Below, in pieces: positions 26,952-36,613 of a stretch of 46,937 nt of DNA (position 1 is its first letter; each line of letters starts with the position of its first letter). A model generated the notes under the pieces. It worked only from the letters and a program-made list of their open reading frames with translations, ran no database searches and was not told the origin of the DNA. The translations under genes were made by a program, and so were the position numbers. The DNA is from RGIG9115 sp045128915 (GTDB taxonomy: Bacteria > Bacillota > Clostridia > UBA1381), in contig JBGVIT010000029.1 in assembly GCA_045128915.1 (NCBI GenBank), forward strand, positions 1-46,937. Direction: 5' to 3'.

Positions 26952-29900
26952 ATGAAAAGTTTAAAAAGAATAATATCGGCTGTTTTGGCTATGGTTATGA
27001 TAAGCTTGGTAGCATATGCGGAAGGGACAACAGATGGTTTTTCAATAACTGCTTTTGAAAAAGCGGTTATTGAAAAAAACGAGTTTACCGTAGAAGCGAA
27101 ATCGACCGTAAATAACACAGTAACACCAATAACAAGTGGCGTTTTAGTGATATCGTATGATATTAGTTATGTGTCGGATTTAAAATCGGGAGTGCGTCTT
27201 ATGCAGGTTTATGATAGCACCTTGAGTGAGGCAAACCGAGCGTTACTTATACAGGCAACCTCCTCGGGAGCTATAGTAATAAACGAAAAAAATACAGGAT
27301 ATTTATGGGATAGCAGTAAAGAAAACAATATTACTGTTATTTATGAACATGATAAAAAGCAATCAACGGTGTATTATAACAATATTAACCTCGGTGTATA
27401 CAAAATGTATAAAGAAAATGCTGTGGATTTTGCAAGAATAGATACACAAAATGACATGGAAAATAATACCGTAACAGTGTCAAATGCGCGGGTAAGGCAT
27501 ATATCTGATTGTAATTTGGCATTAAAGTATTATAATGCAATGATAAATTCCTCTGATAAAGAGGTTCTTGAATATTATAATACTGATAAGGAAACGGTTT
27601 TAAATAAAATAAAAGAGTATGAACTTGAGCTTGACAATGCCCAAAACAAAGATGAAGAATCAGCCATAATAGAAAAAATATGGAGTTTACTTCCTTATAC
27701 AAAAATATTTTCTGATCATTTTAGCGAGGGGAATAGACTTGATGGCTATACCGTTGCAAAAAATGTACAGATAGTTAACGGCATGCTTGAACTTGATAAT
27801 TCAGGAGAAAGAGCAAGAATTTTAAAAAGTTTATCGGGCTATGAAAGTTTTATATGTGAATTTGACTTTAAGCAGGAGGTTATAAGTGATATAGCTTCAA
27901 TTATAAGAATAACTGACGGAAATGGCGAAAAAGAGGTAATAAAGCTATATTCCCAAAATGGAGCATTAAAGCTCTACTATGGTTTTGAGGGTAGCTATAA
28001 AAGCACAGTATTGCTTGATAGCTATACCGAAAAGCAATGCTATAAAATAAGACTCTATCCTGACATGGAGTTAAAGAAAACATATGTATACATTGATGAA
28101 ACATTTTTTGGAGCATACGATTTTATGTATACAGATATTGAAAATATGAATCGTATATTTGATAGCTACATAGATAGTGAGGGTGCATATTTTATTGATA
28201 ATATCAAAGTATTTAAGGATGAAAGATTTGTTCCTGATGTGAGCGAAAGAATACCTGTTAGAGTAAGTAATACAAGCGGGTATGACGCAAAAAATAAGCT
28301 TATAAGACGAGGCTTTGCTCTGGAAGCAGGACACATATATGATGTTGATTCACTTGTGCTTGTAGACGAAAACGGTGAGTTTGTACCGTCAGTTGTGTCC
28401 AAAATGGAATCATATGATGATGGGAGTATAAAATGGGCATTATTAAGTTTTGTGTGTTCTTTAAATGCAGATGAAGAGAAGGATTTTTATATTGTAAACT
28501 CAGCGAGTCAAAAGAAATATGGTTTTATTTCTTTATCGGACGGGCTGATTGAAAACGAAAATTTTAGTATTGCATTAAACAAAGATGGTATTTTCGGAAT
28601 AAGTCTTGACAATGAGCAGTTGCTGGACTGTATATATTTATATTACAATGACACAAAGTTGCTGTTTTCGGGATATGATATTTTGCAGGAAAATGAGCTT
28701 TATGTAAAAATCAGATTAAATGCACCCTCAAATGGTACAATGAAAGGCGAAATGTATATAACCTTATGGCAGGGTTCTTCTGAAATTGATATTGAATACA
28801 GATTCACTGCATTAAAGGATATAAAGATAACAGATATGGGTTGCGCAATACAATGTGCGAACAACGCGATAATAAGCGGAGAAGATAATACAGTTAATAT
28901 AAGCAAAGATAAAGGACAAATAAACATCGTATCGTACGATGTTGAAAGATTTGCAGGTGCGGTGTCAGAAAATACAGGTTTTGTAACTGATGAAGCAAAT
29001 ATATATTTTGAGCCTATTATAAATGATACAGAGTTTTTATGGTATGACGGAGTTACAAGAACGAACCATTTTTCAATAACAGCAAATGATGCCGAGCCGA
29101 CACTTGCTTTGCAGAAGACACCTTTATCCGTTGTAATCAGTCCCGAGCAGTTTGTAAAAAGCGGGATTATACAGAGTACTTCAAAAAACGCTATATCGGA
29201 TAGAATTTTAGAAAGTATGGAATATGCTTATGATAAAAGAAATGGATGTTTCGAGGCAGGATACATTCCATGGATTATAGACAAGGCTCGAAAAAAGGTT
29301 GAAATCTCCACCGTACAGCATGGAGAAACAGACTATAATCTTGCACTTTTACATTTAGCACAGGGAAATTCAATGCTTTACAATATGATAAAAGAAAGTT
29401 CAGAAACAAGAAGCGATGTTTCAATGTACAAAGGTTCTCTTGCTGAAGTGTATGGTGCTATTAGATACAGAACAGGCTCTAATATGGAAAAAGGAAGCAA
29501 CAATTTTAAAACTTCACATCCATATTACGGAGAGGCAAGTGGTTTATATATGGCGTATCTGTTAAGCGGAAACGAGTATATAAAAGAAAGTTTTTTAAAT
29601 GCTGTGGAGCATATTTATAATAATATTGAACAAGGAACAAGTGAGTTAGGGAAATATCCGTCGATGGTTTCGTGGGTTGGCGGTGTAGCGAAAAAGGCTA
29701 ATTATGGAGAGTCAAGATATATTATCCAGATTCGACCGTTAATGTTAGCCAATCAATTAACAGGAGACAATAAATATAAAAATGCTGTTTATAATATAGT
29801 AGATTGGGCAAAAAATGCACAAACAGAAGATGGATATTGGTATCAAGCATATTATAACGATAAAACTCCATTTGTTCAAAGCGGACAAACTCAGCCTGCT

Positions 29901-31190
29901 GTAAAAAATTATATTATGCTTTACGGAGCAAGAGGATTATCGTATTTGTTGGAAAATGAAGAAAATGAAATAGCTCTTGATACTTTGAAAAGATTTTCTG
30001 ACTTTTTGTGTGAAGAACTAGATAATTATGGCACTGGACTTTGGTCGCCAACGGGAGATGCTGACTTGTATGAAGAAAATGAGGATGGTACTCGCGGGAA
30101 AATGGCTATGCAAGATATTATGGCGGCGGAAATTCTTTGGAGAACATATGAAAAAACTGCCGATGAAAAATATCTTGATGCATTTTTAGAATGTCTTAAT
30201 GCATGGATTTGTGCATTAGGTCCGGGAGGCTTGCCAGCATCGGTATCATATCTTCATGGGTATTATGACGGGAGTGTAAGCTCTGCACAGGCAAGTCAGA
30301 ATCTTACGATATTTTCGATTATAGGTGAGTTAGAAAAATTCTTTGAGGACAACAAAGAGCTTATTTATAAAAAAGGCTTTGGTGAATTATGTGAGGTAAT
30401 TTCAAAAAATTCAAAAGTAGAAGTACCATCAAATCCGTCGGGGCACTCTTATCCAGAGCTAACAAGCTCAATGTATAATTCCAATGCGATGTTTGTAATG
30501 AACGTTAACGGAAAAGCAAGTGGTAATTATTATAAGGAATACATTACATCTAATTTAGGAAAAAGCTTGTGGTCAGGAATGAAAAATATTGTTGATGCAA
30601 AGGGAAATGTTGCTCTTAACATATGTATGAACCAGTTTGATACGGCCTCGGCAATAAAGTGTCCTGTTTACTTAAAAAATAATACAGTTGATACTGAAGT
30701 ATATATAGATGAGTACAATAGTGAACAAGTAAGAATCACTTTAAAAACTAATGAAAAAATCAGTCTTGAAATTTCAGACGGAGTTTTTGATACAAAAAGA
30801 GGATATTACACTTATAGTGTAGAAAAAACTGATGATGGCTTTATTGTTACCGTTATTGATGCCATAGACGGTATACCGAAGCAGGGAACAATAACAATAG
30901 ATGTAGATGAATGGAATGTTGTTATAGATAAGATTGGGTTATTTGATAAGAATAAGCAAAAAACCGATAATATATCTGAAGCGGTATACATTTCGGATAT
31001 TGAACTTAAATACAATAAGGAAATAGGCGATGTTGATTTGTTCGTTGCTCAATATGACAACGATGGTAGAATGGTATCGGTGTGCAAAAAAGCAGATATG
31101 ACAAAATTAGATGGAAGTATTTGCACAATAATGGTATGGAAGGATATGCGGGTAATGGCGCAATGCGTAACGTTGGAAGGATGGAATTAG
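26952..31190 (+). CDS. Second giant secreted YetA/PcRGLX-like protein with N-terminal beta-sandwich modules
   Basis: 1412 residues from ATG 26952 (AAAGGA 10 bases upstream; TTG 26946 rejected). Signal peptide to about residue 22 (SLVAYA). Residues 29-188 and 250-415, with a helical linker between them, match modules two and three of the protein at 20207. The YetA/PcRGLX-like part starts near 432 (YDDGSIKWALLSF at about 486; WYDGVTRTNH at about 696) and continues with an alpha/alpha core (FEAGYIPWII, SHPYYGEASGLYMAY, WICALGPGG; about 766-1095). This core shares its motifs with the protein at 11591. A C-terminal module (about 1320-1412) resembles that of the 20207 protein. It is putatively an exo-acting RG-I enzyme; the reaction is not shown. 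No SLH or sorting signal, so it is probably released or held by binding. Confidence 0.7.
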   Translation: MKSLKRIISAVLAMVMISLVAYAEGTTDGFSITAFEKAVIEKNEFTVEAKSTVNNTVTPITSGVLVISYDISYVSDLKSGVRLMQVYDSTLSEANRALLIQATSSGAIVINEKNTGYLWDSSKENNITVIYEHDKKQSTVYYNNINLGVYKMYKENAVDFARIDTQNDMENNTVTVSNARVRHISDCNLALKYYNAMINSSDKEVLEYYNTDKETVLNKIKEYELELDNAQNKDEESAIIEKIWSLLPYTKIFSDHFSEGNRLDGYTVAKNVQIVNGMLELDNSGERARILKSLSGYESFICEFDFKQEVISDIASIIRITDGNGEKEVIKLYSQNGALKLYYGFEGSYKSTVLLDSYTEKQCYKIRLYPDMELKKTYVYIDETFFGAYDFMYTDIENMNRIFDSYIDSEGAYFIDNIKVFKDERFVPDVSERIPVRVSNTSGYDAKNKLIRRGFALEAGHIYDVDSLVLVDENGEFVPSVVSKMESYDDGSIKWALLSFVCSLNADEEKDFYIVNSASQKKYGFISLSDGLIENENFSIALNKDGIFGISLDNEQLLDCIYLYYNDTKLLFSGYDILQENELYVKIRLNAPSNGTMKGEMYITLWQGSSEIDIEYRFTALKDIKITDMGCAIQCANNAIISGEDNTVNISKDKGQINIVSYDVERFAGAVSENTGFVTDEANIYFEPIINDTEFLWYDGVTRTNHFSITANDAEPTLALQKTPLSVVISPEQFVKSGIIQSTSKNAISDRILESMEYAYDKRNGCFEAGYIPWIIDKARKKVEISTVQHGETDYNLALLHLAQGNSMLYNMIKESSETRSDVSMYKGSLAEVYGAIRYRTGSNMEKGSNNFKTSHPYYGEASGLYMAYLLSGNEYIKESFLNAVEHIYNNIEQGTSELGKYPSMVSWVGGVAKKANYGESRYIIQIRPLMLANQLTGDNKYKNAVYNIVDWAKNAQTEDGYWYQAYYNDKTPFVQSGQTQPAVKNYIMLYGARGLSYLLENEENEIALDTLKRFSDFLCEELDNYGTGLWSPTGDADLYEENEDGTRGKMAMQDIMAAEILWRTYEKTADEKYLDAFLECLNAWICALGPGGLPASVSYLHGYYDGSVSSAQASQNLTIFSIIGELEKFFEDNKELIYKKGFGELCEVISKNSKVEVPSNPSGHSYPELTSSMYNSNAMFVMNVNGKASGNYYKEYITSNLGKSLWSGMKNIVDAKGNVALNICMNQFDTASAIKCPVYLKNNTVDTEVYIDEYNSEQVRITLKTNEKISLEISDGVFDTKRGYYTYSVEKTDDGFIVTVIDAIDGIPKQGTITIDVDEWNVVIDKIGLFDKNKQKTDNISEAVYISDIELKYNKEIGDVDLFVAQYDNDGRMVSVCKKADMTKLDGSICTIMVWKDMRVMAQCVTLEGWN

Positions 31191-31191
31191 A

Positions 31192-34100
31192 ATGATTTAT
31201 AATAACAACAAAAGTTTATTTGATGAGGAACAATTTAAAAAGCCTTCAAAAGAATACAGAGGAGCGCCATTTTGGGCATGGAACTGCAAGCTTAATAAAG
31301 ATGAACTATTAAGACAGATAGAATGCTTAAAGGAAATGGGCTTTGGTGGATTTTATATGCATTCAAGGTCCGGAATGGATACTGAATATTTAGGCAAGGA
31401 TTTTATGGAGCTTGTAAAAGCTTGCGTTGATAAAGCAGAAGACGAAGATATGCTTGCATGGCTCTATGATGAAGACCGATGGCCATCGGGTGCAGCAGGT
31501 GGGTATCTTACAAAAAATAAAAAATTCAGACAGAAAATAATAGAGTTTCGTCCTGACAGGATTGAGGCTGTGGACTTTGAGAAAGGATATGCAGAGGGCA
31601 AGCCGTATTTGCTTGCCTGCTATGATGTGAAATTAAATAATGATGGCACATTAAGAGAATATTCCAAAACAGCGGAAAATGATAAGGCTGATGGGAAACG
31701 TTGGTATGCATATGTTAAAACTACAGAGGAAAGAGGCTGGTTTAACGGTCAGGCATATGCCGACACTATGTGCGATGAGGCAATGGCAGAATTTGCTAAA
31801 ATTACATATAACGCATATGAAAAGAGTGTAGGAGACAGATTCGGCAGGACAATTCATGCGATTTTTACTGATGAGCCTGAATATGCAAGAAAAATGACTT
31901 TGCCGTTTGCACTAAAAGAGAATGTTGCCATATTGCCGTGGACAACTGATTTTAATGAAAGTTTTATGGAAGAATACGACTTTGATATTTTGGAATTTCT
32001 TCCTGAAATAATATGGGATTTACCAGATAGAAAGCCGTCAAAGGCAAGGTATTATTATCATGACCATTGCTGTGAACGTTTTACCAGAGCATTTTCTGAC
32101 CAGTTAGGAAATTGGTGTAAGGAGCACAACATAGCACTCACAGGTCATATGATGGGTGAGCCGACCTTAATAGGACAAACTTCGATGATAGGTGACGCAA
32201 TGCGTGCGTACCGATCCTTTGGCGTTCCCGGCATCGATATGCTTTGCGATTTAAGAGAATATAATACAGCCAAGCAGGCGCAGTCTATGAAAAATCAGAA
32301 CGGTGCTGAAGCTATGGTATCAGAACTGTACGGCGTAACCGGATGGGATTTCGATTTTAGAGGCTATAAGCTTGCCGGTGACTGGCAGGCTGCCCTGGGT
32401 GTTACACTAAGGGTGCCACATTTGTCGTGGGTTTCTATGAAAGGTGCAGCAAAGCGTGACTATCCTGCTTCATTTAACTATCAGGCTCCGTGGTACAAAA
32501 AGTTCCCTGTTATAGAGGATCATTTTGCAAGACTTAATACTGTTTTAACCAGAGGAAAGCAGTGTGTTAAGCTGGCTGTTGTTCATCCTATTGAGAGTGC
32601 GTGGTTAAACTTTGGCCCGGGTGACACTTCAAAAGATATAATGCAAGAGCTTGATGATAATTTTAAAAATCTTACTGATTGGCTTTTGTTTGGAATGATT
32701 GATTTTGATTTTATTTGTGAATCTATGCTTCCAAAACAATATAAAAGCAGTGCAAAAGGGCTTAATGTAGGAGAAATGTGCTATGATACGGTGCTTGTTC
32801 CGCCTGTGAAAACCATGAGAAAGACAACGCTTGATATATTGTTGGATTTTTCAGGAAAAGGCGGAAAAATTATTTTTGCAGGTGCTTGTCCTGATGTGGT
32901 TGATGCTCAAAAATCAAATGCAGTATCTGATTTATATAACAAATGCATTCATACTGATTTCACCAAAATGGCGATACTGTCACAGCTTGACGATATAAGG
33001 GATGTGGAAATAAGAAACAGCTCCGGTGCCTTGACAGATAATTTGATTTACAATATGCGTGAGGATGGTGACTGTAAATACCTATTTATAGCTAACGGCA
33101 GACGTGAGATGAAGGATGAAAAACTTACATATTTGCCCAGAAAGGAAAGATTAAGACCTTTCTATAAGGATGTAGTGGATGTTAATGATGTTATAATAAA
33201 GATTACGGGCGAATATTGCCCTGTGCTTATGGATACGTTAACGGGCGAGTGCAGCGAAGTTGCTTTTGAGACAAAGGACGGTTTTACATACATTCCGTAT
33301 TCGTTTTATGCACACGATTCTGTTTTATTAAAACTTGTTGAGGGCAAAAAGGCGCATTCATGTAATGAGCCTAAATATGAGGAGATAAAGAGAATTGATT
33401 TCAGAAAGCCTGTAAAATACGTTATGCACGAGCCGAACGTTCTCGTTCTTGATACGGCGCAGTATGCTTTGGATGATGAACCGTTGAATGAAAGTGAGGG
33501 CATTCTCCGTATTGATGATATAATCAGGGGCAGGCTTGGACTCGAAAGAGCGGACGGATGTCAGGCACAGCCGTGGGTGTTCGGCGAAAAACCGCCACAG
33601 AATACAGTCACTCTGAAATTTGAGGTTTGTAGTGAAATTGAATGTGAAGCTGAGCTTGCCTATGAGGAAATGGTGTATCTCAATATAAATGGTATTGAAC
33701 TTGAAGTAAAAGATGAGGGTTATTATGTGGATAAATCAATCCATAAAATGAAAATACCTATGCTCAAAAGAGGTATAAATGAGATTATAGTAAAAACTCC
33801 TATAGGTGAAAGAGTAAGTGTTGAAAACTATTATCTTTTGGGTGATTTTGGGGTAAGAGTCAATGGATGTCAAAGTATTATTCAAAAAAAGAATGATAAA
33901 ATCACATTCGGCACAATAACAAACCAAGGTATGCCGTTCTATGGTGGAAATGTAACCTATATTACTGAGTTTGAGACAAATAACGATGCTGTTGTGGAGA
34001 TAGAAGCAACATACTTTAGAGGGGATTTAATTGGAGTTGCACTTGATGGTGAGAATATCGGAGATATAATTATTATGCCTTATAGCATAAGATTACCCAA

Positions 34101-34311
34101 GCTTAAAAAAGGAAAGCACACTTTAGAATTTACACTTTACGGAAACCGATTTAATACTTTTGGTGCTTTGCATAATTGTGGTGATAACGACTGGCCGGGC
34201 CCGGAGATATGGTATACAAAGGATTCAGAATGGTGCTACGAATATAATGTAAAGGAAACAGGAATTTTAAAATCCCCTGTTATCAGAATGTTAGAGGAGA
34301 AAAAACTATGA
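31192..34311 (+). CDS. Large GH106-like glycoside hydrolase, putative alpha-L-rhamnosidase
   Basis: 1039 residues; ATG 31192 follows the previous stop by one base, with GGAAGG upstream. The N-terminal opening (YRGAPFWAWNCKLNKDELL, then IECLKEMGFGGFYMHSRSG and WLYDEDRWPSGAAGG) is the hallmark of large TIM-barrel glycosidases grouped with GH106. A middle domain (KGGKIIFAG) and C-terminal beta-sandwich domains (LNINGIELEVKDEG; HTLEFTLYGNRFNTFG) follow. No signal peptide, so it is probably cytoplasmic. GH106 enzymes remove alpha-L-rhamnose from RG-I or RG-II; that fits a second rhamnosidase beside GH78, but the family is divergent and other sugars are possible. Confidence 0.7.
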   Translation: MIYNNNKSLFDEEQFKKPSKEYRGAPFWAWNCKLNKDELLRQIECLKEMGFGGFYMHSRSGMDTEYLGKDFMELVKACVDKAEDEDMLAWLYDEDRWPSGAAGGYLTKNKKFRQKIIEFRPDRIEAVDFEKGYAEGKPYLLACYDVKLNNDGTLREYSKTAENDKADGKRWYAYVKTTEERGWFNGQAYADTMCDEAMAEFAKITYNAYEKSVGDRFGRTIHAIFTDEPEYARKMTLPFALKENVAILPWTTDFNESFMEEYDFDILEFLPEIIWDLPDRKPSKARYYYHDHCCERFTRAFSDQLGNWCKEHNIALTGHMMGEPTLIGQTSMIGDAMRAYRSFGVPGIDMLCDLREYNTAKQAQSMKNQNGAEAMVSELYGVTGWDFDFRGYKLAGDWQAALGVTLRVPHLSWVSMKGAAKRDYPASFNYQAPWYKKFPVIEDHFARLNTVLTRGKQCVKLAVVHPIESAWLNFGPGDTSKDIMQELDDNFKNLTDWLLFGMIDFDFICESMLPKQYKSSAKGLNVGEMCYDTVLVPPVKTMRKTTLDILLDFSGKGGKIIFAGACPDVVDAQKSNAVSDLYNKCIHTDFTKMAILSQLDDIRDVEIRNSSGALTDNLIYNMREDGDCKYLFIANGRREMKDEKLTYLPRKERLRPFYKDVVDVNDVIIKITGEYCPVLMDTLTGECSEVAFETKDGFTYIPYSFYAHDSVLLKLVEGKKAHSCNEPKYEEIKRIDFRKPVKYVMHEPNVLVLDTAQYALDDEPLNESEGILRIDDIIRGRLGLERADGCQAQPWVFGEKPPQNTVTLKFEVCSEIECEAELAYEEMVYLNINGIELEVKDEGYYVDKSIHKMKIPMLKRGINEIIVKTPIGERVSVENYYLLGDFGVRVNGCQSIIQKKNDKITFGTITNQGMPFYGGNVTYITEFETNNDAVVEIEATYFRGDLIGVALDGENIGDIIIMPYSIRLPKLKKGKHTLEFTLYGNRFNTFGALHNCGDNDWPGPEIWYTKDSEWCYEYNVKETGILKSPVIRMLEEKKL

Positions 34312-35666
34312 AAACATATTGTATTACAGACTTTGGAGCTTTATCAAACGGAGAGATAATGACGGATAAAATCCAAGCTGCTATTGATACATGCTTTCTT
34401 GACGGAGGCGGTACTGTGGTTATTCCACAAGGTGATTTTTATACGGGTGGAATAAGATTAAGAAGCAATGTGACTTTGTATCTTGAAAAAAATGCACATC
34501 TTATCGGGAGTAGAAATCCTTTGGATTATTTTGGTATCCGTTCCGACAAAGTCGAGCCTGTAGCTGAGGATGAAATAAGCGATATAAAATGGTTGCCTGC
34601 ACCAGTAAGAACAAGCTTTGACCATTTGAATAAAAGTGTAAGCAGATGGAATAATGCACTTATTAAAGCAGTTGACGCAAAGAATATAGAAATAAAGGGT
34701 GAGGAAGGCTCATATATTGATGGACAGGACTGTTTTGATGAAGAAGGGGAAGAGTATTACAGAGGACCACATGCTATTAATTTTCATCGTTGTGAAAATA
34801 TAAGGCTAAAAGGTTATACAATTAAAAATAGTGCAAACTGGGCTCATGCTATTTGTTATTCTCAAAATATAGATATAAATAGTGTCACGGTTGAGGGCGG
34901 TCATGACGGAGTTCATCTGCGCTCGTGCAGAAATGTTTTGATAAAGGATTGTAATCTTTATACAGGTGATGACTGCATAAGCGGTTTTGGAAATCTGAAT
35001 GTTGTAATTTCAAATTGTATGTTCAACACCGCTTGTAGCGGCATGAGATTTGGAGGAACTAATGCAGTTGTTAAAGATTGTAGCTTTATAGGACCTGCAA
35101 AATACATATTCAGAGGCAGTTTAAGTGATGAGGAAAAGAGAAACGGAACAACTTCAAAGGTGAATGATGGTCACCGATATAATATGTTAAGTGCCTATAC
35201 GTATTTTTCGGATTTTACTATGGAAATAAAACATACACCGGGAAATATTGTTATAGAGGATTGTGTTGTTGAGAACACCGACAGGTTTTTACATTATAAT
35301 TTTTCGGGTAATGAGCCATGGCAGTGTAACAAACCATTAAGAAGTATAACATTTAAAAATATAAGTGCAAAAGGTATAAAAATGCCTCTTAACATGTATG
35401 GAAGTAAGGAAATGCCCATAGTGGCTGAATTTAAAAATGTTCAGATTGAGTTTGAAAATGGTTTAAAGAATATCCCGTTTATTCGTGCTGCCTGGTTTGA
35501 AAAAATAAGCTTTGATAATGTTACGATAAATAATGTCACTGATGATGTGTTAATCAGGACATGGAGTGAAAAAGGTGAAATTATTTGCAATAATTTTGTT
35601 TATAATCAAAAGAATGCAAAGCTCTGTGAAAATGCTGATGAAGACTTCAAATGTGATGCAATATAA
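34308..35666 (+). CDS. GH28-like polygalacturonase-family beta-helix protein
   Basis: 452 residues; ATG 34308 overlaps the previous TGA by four bases (ATGA), with AGAGGAG upstream, so translation is coupled. The N-terminus (ITDFGALSNGE, DGGGTVVIPQGDFYTGGIRL) is the standard start of GH28 right-handed beta-helix proteins. Catalytic aspartates align as D200 in GGHDGVH and D221/D222 in TGDDCIS. The usual GHG histidine motif is not evident; the matching region reads CSGMRFGGTN. No signal peptide. GH28 members cleave galacturonosyl bonds of homogalacturonan or RG-I by inversion. This divergent version may have another uronide substrate or reduced activity. Confidence 0.75.
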   Translation: MKTYCITDFGALSNGEIMTDKIQAAIDTCFLDGGGTVVIPQGDFYTGGIRLRSNVTLYLEKNAHLIGSRNPLDYFGIRSDKVEPVAEDEISDIKWLPAPVRTSFDHLNKSVSRWNNALIKAVDAKNIEIKGEEGSYIDGQDCFDEEGEEYYRGPHAINFHRCENIRLKGYTIKNSANWAHAICYSQNIDINSVTVEGGHDGVHLRSCRNVLIKDCNLYTGDDCISGFGNLNVVISNCMFNTACSGMRFGGTNAVVKDCSFIGPAKYIFRGSLSDEEKRNGTTSKVNDGHRYNMLSAYTYFSDFTMEIKHTPGNIVIEDCVVENTDRFLHYNFSGNEPWQCNKPLRSITFKNISAKGIKMPLNMYGSKEMPIVAEFKNVQIEFENGLKNIPFIRAAWFEKISFDNVTINNVTDDVLIRTWSEKGEIICNNFVYNQKNAKLCENADEDFKCDAI

Positions 35667-35763
35667 AGATCATAGACTATAATAGTGTTGAGAATATTGA
35701 AAAAATAGTAACGCGTGTAATTGTAAAAAGTAATAGCTAGTATTTTTATACAAGAGGTGGAAT

Positions 35764-36597
35764 ATGTTGAATTTTGGTATGAGAGGGCATGATTTTGAGA
35801 CGAATACAATAGAAGATCTTATAGAAAAATGTAAAAAACATTCTGTGAGTTATATTCAACTTGTGTTGAAAAAATCGATTTTTGACTTTAAAGAAGGTGC
35901 TTTTTCTGAAGATTATGCAACCCAAATAGGTAATGCTTTTAAAAAAGCAGGAATCAAAATTCCTGTTTTGGGTTGCTATATAAACCCTAGTGAAACAGAT
36001 AAAGAACAATTACAAAAAAATTTAAATTACTTTATTGAGAATCTTAACTATGCAAAATTTATTGGAGCCGATACCGTAGGATTAGAAACCGGTTTTGTTG
36101 GTAAAGAGATTGACGTTGAAAAAAATAATACTGAAGAAGCATACCAGTATTTGCTAAAAAATATGCGAGTGCTCTGTAAAAAAGCAGAAGAACTTGGTGT
36201 AAAAATCGCAATAGAAGGTGTACATTGTTTTGTTATAAATACTCCTAAAAAATTGAAGAGGTTATTAAATGATTTAAACTCAGAAAATGTAGGGGTTATC
36301 TTTGATCCTGTAAATTATTTGAACTATGATAATTATAAAAATCAGAATGATATCTTTAATGAATTCATTGAATTGTTGGCTGATAAAACAATGGTTATTC
36401 ATTTAAAAGATTTTAAAATACAAGATAACAAAGCAAAGTATGAGTATCCATGCAAAGGATTATTAAATAAGAGTTTAGTTTTTGAAATCATAAAGAAATA
36501 CAATGCCGAAATACCTATAATCCTTGAAGAAGTTAAAGAAAATAAGCTGGATGAGGTTAGAAGCGATGTTTTAAATTTATATAATGAATTACATTAA
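35764..36597 (+). CDS. Sugar isomerase/epimerase TIM-barrel protein (hydroxypyruvate-isomerase-like)
   Basis: 277 residues; AGAGGTGG precedes ATG 35764. Xylose-isomerase-like TIM-barrel fold (AP_endonuc_2 family), with metal-site signatures ETGFVG, IAIEGVHCF, VIFDPVNYL, MVIHLKDFK and a final Glu in ILEEV. Such proteins isomerise or epimerise small keto-sugars, and some are hydroxypyruvate isomerases. It is the first soluble catabolic gene after a 97-base gap, directly before kduI. Together with the aldolase at 39466 and the hydroxyacid dehydrogenase at 42484 it could handle C3 products, but the substrate cannot be assigned from sequence alone. Confidence 0.75.
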   Translation: MLNFGMRGHDFETNTIEDLIEKCKKHSVSYIQLVLKKSIFDFKEGAFSEDYATQIGNAFKKAGIKIPVLGCYINPSETDKEQLQKNLNYFIENLNYAKFIGADTVGLETGFVGKEIDVEKNNTEEAYQYLLKNMRVLCKKAEELGVKIAIEGVHCFVINTPKKLKRLLNDLNSENVGVIFDPVNYLNYDNYKNQNDIFNEFIELLADKTMVIHLKDFKIQDNKAKYEYPCKGLLNKSLVFEIIKKYNAEIPIILEEVKENKLDEVRSDVLNLYNELH

Positions 36598-36613
36598 GGA
36601 GGATTCAATTAAA

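Noticed and set aside
35678..35683. Isolated TATAAT in the gap before the TIM-barrel gene
   Set aside because: No acceptable -35 at 16-18 bases and no TGTCYGTTT box. In AT-rich DNA this is likely chance, so no promoter is called.
36584..36613. Upstream ATG extending kduI by ten codons
   Set aside because: It overlaps the end of the preceding gene and lacks a ribosome binding site, whereas ATG 36614 has AAGGAGG and aligns with the normal KduI length.
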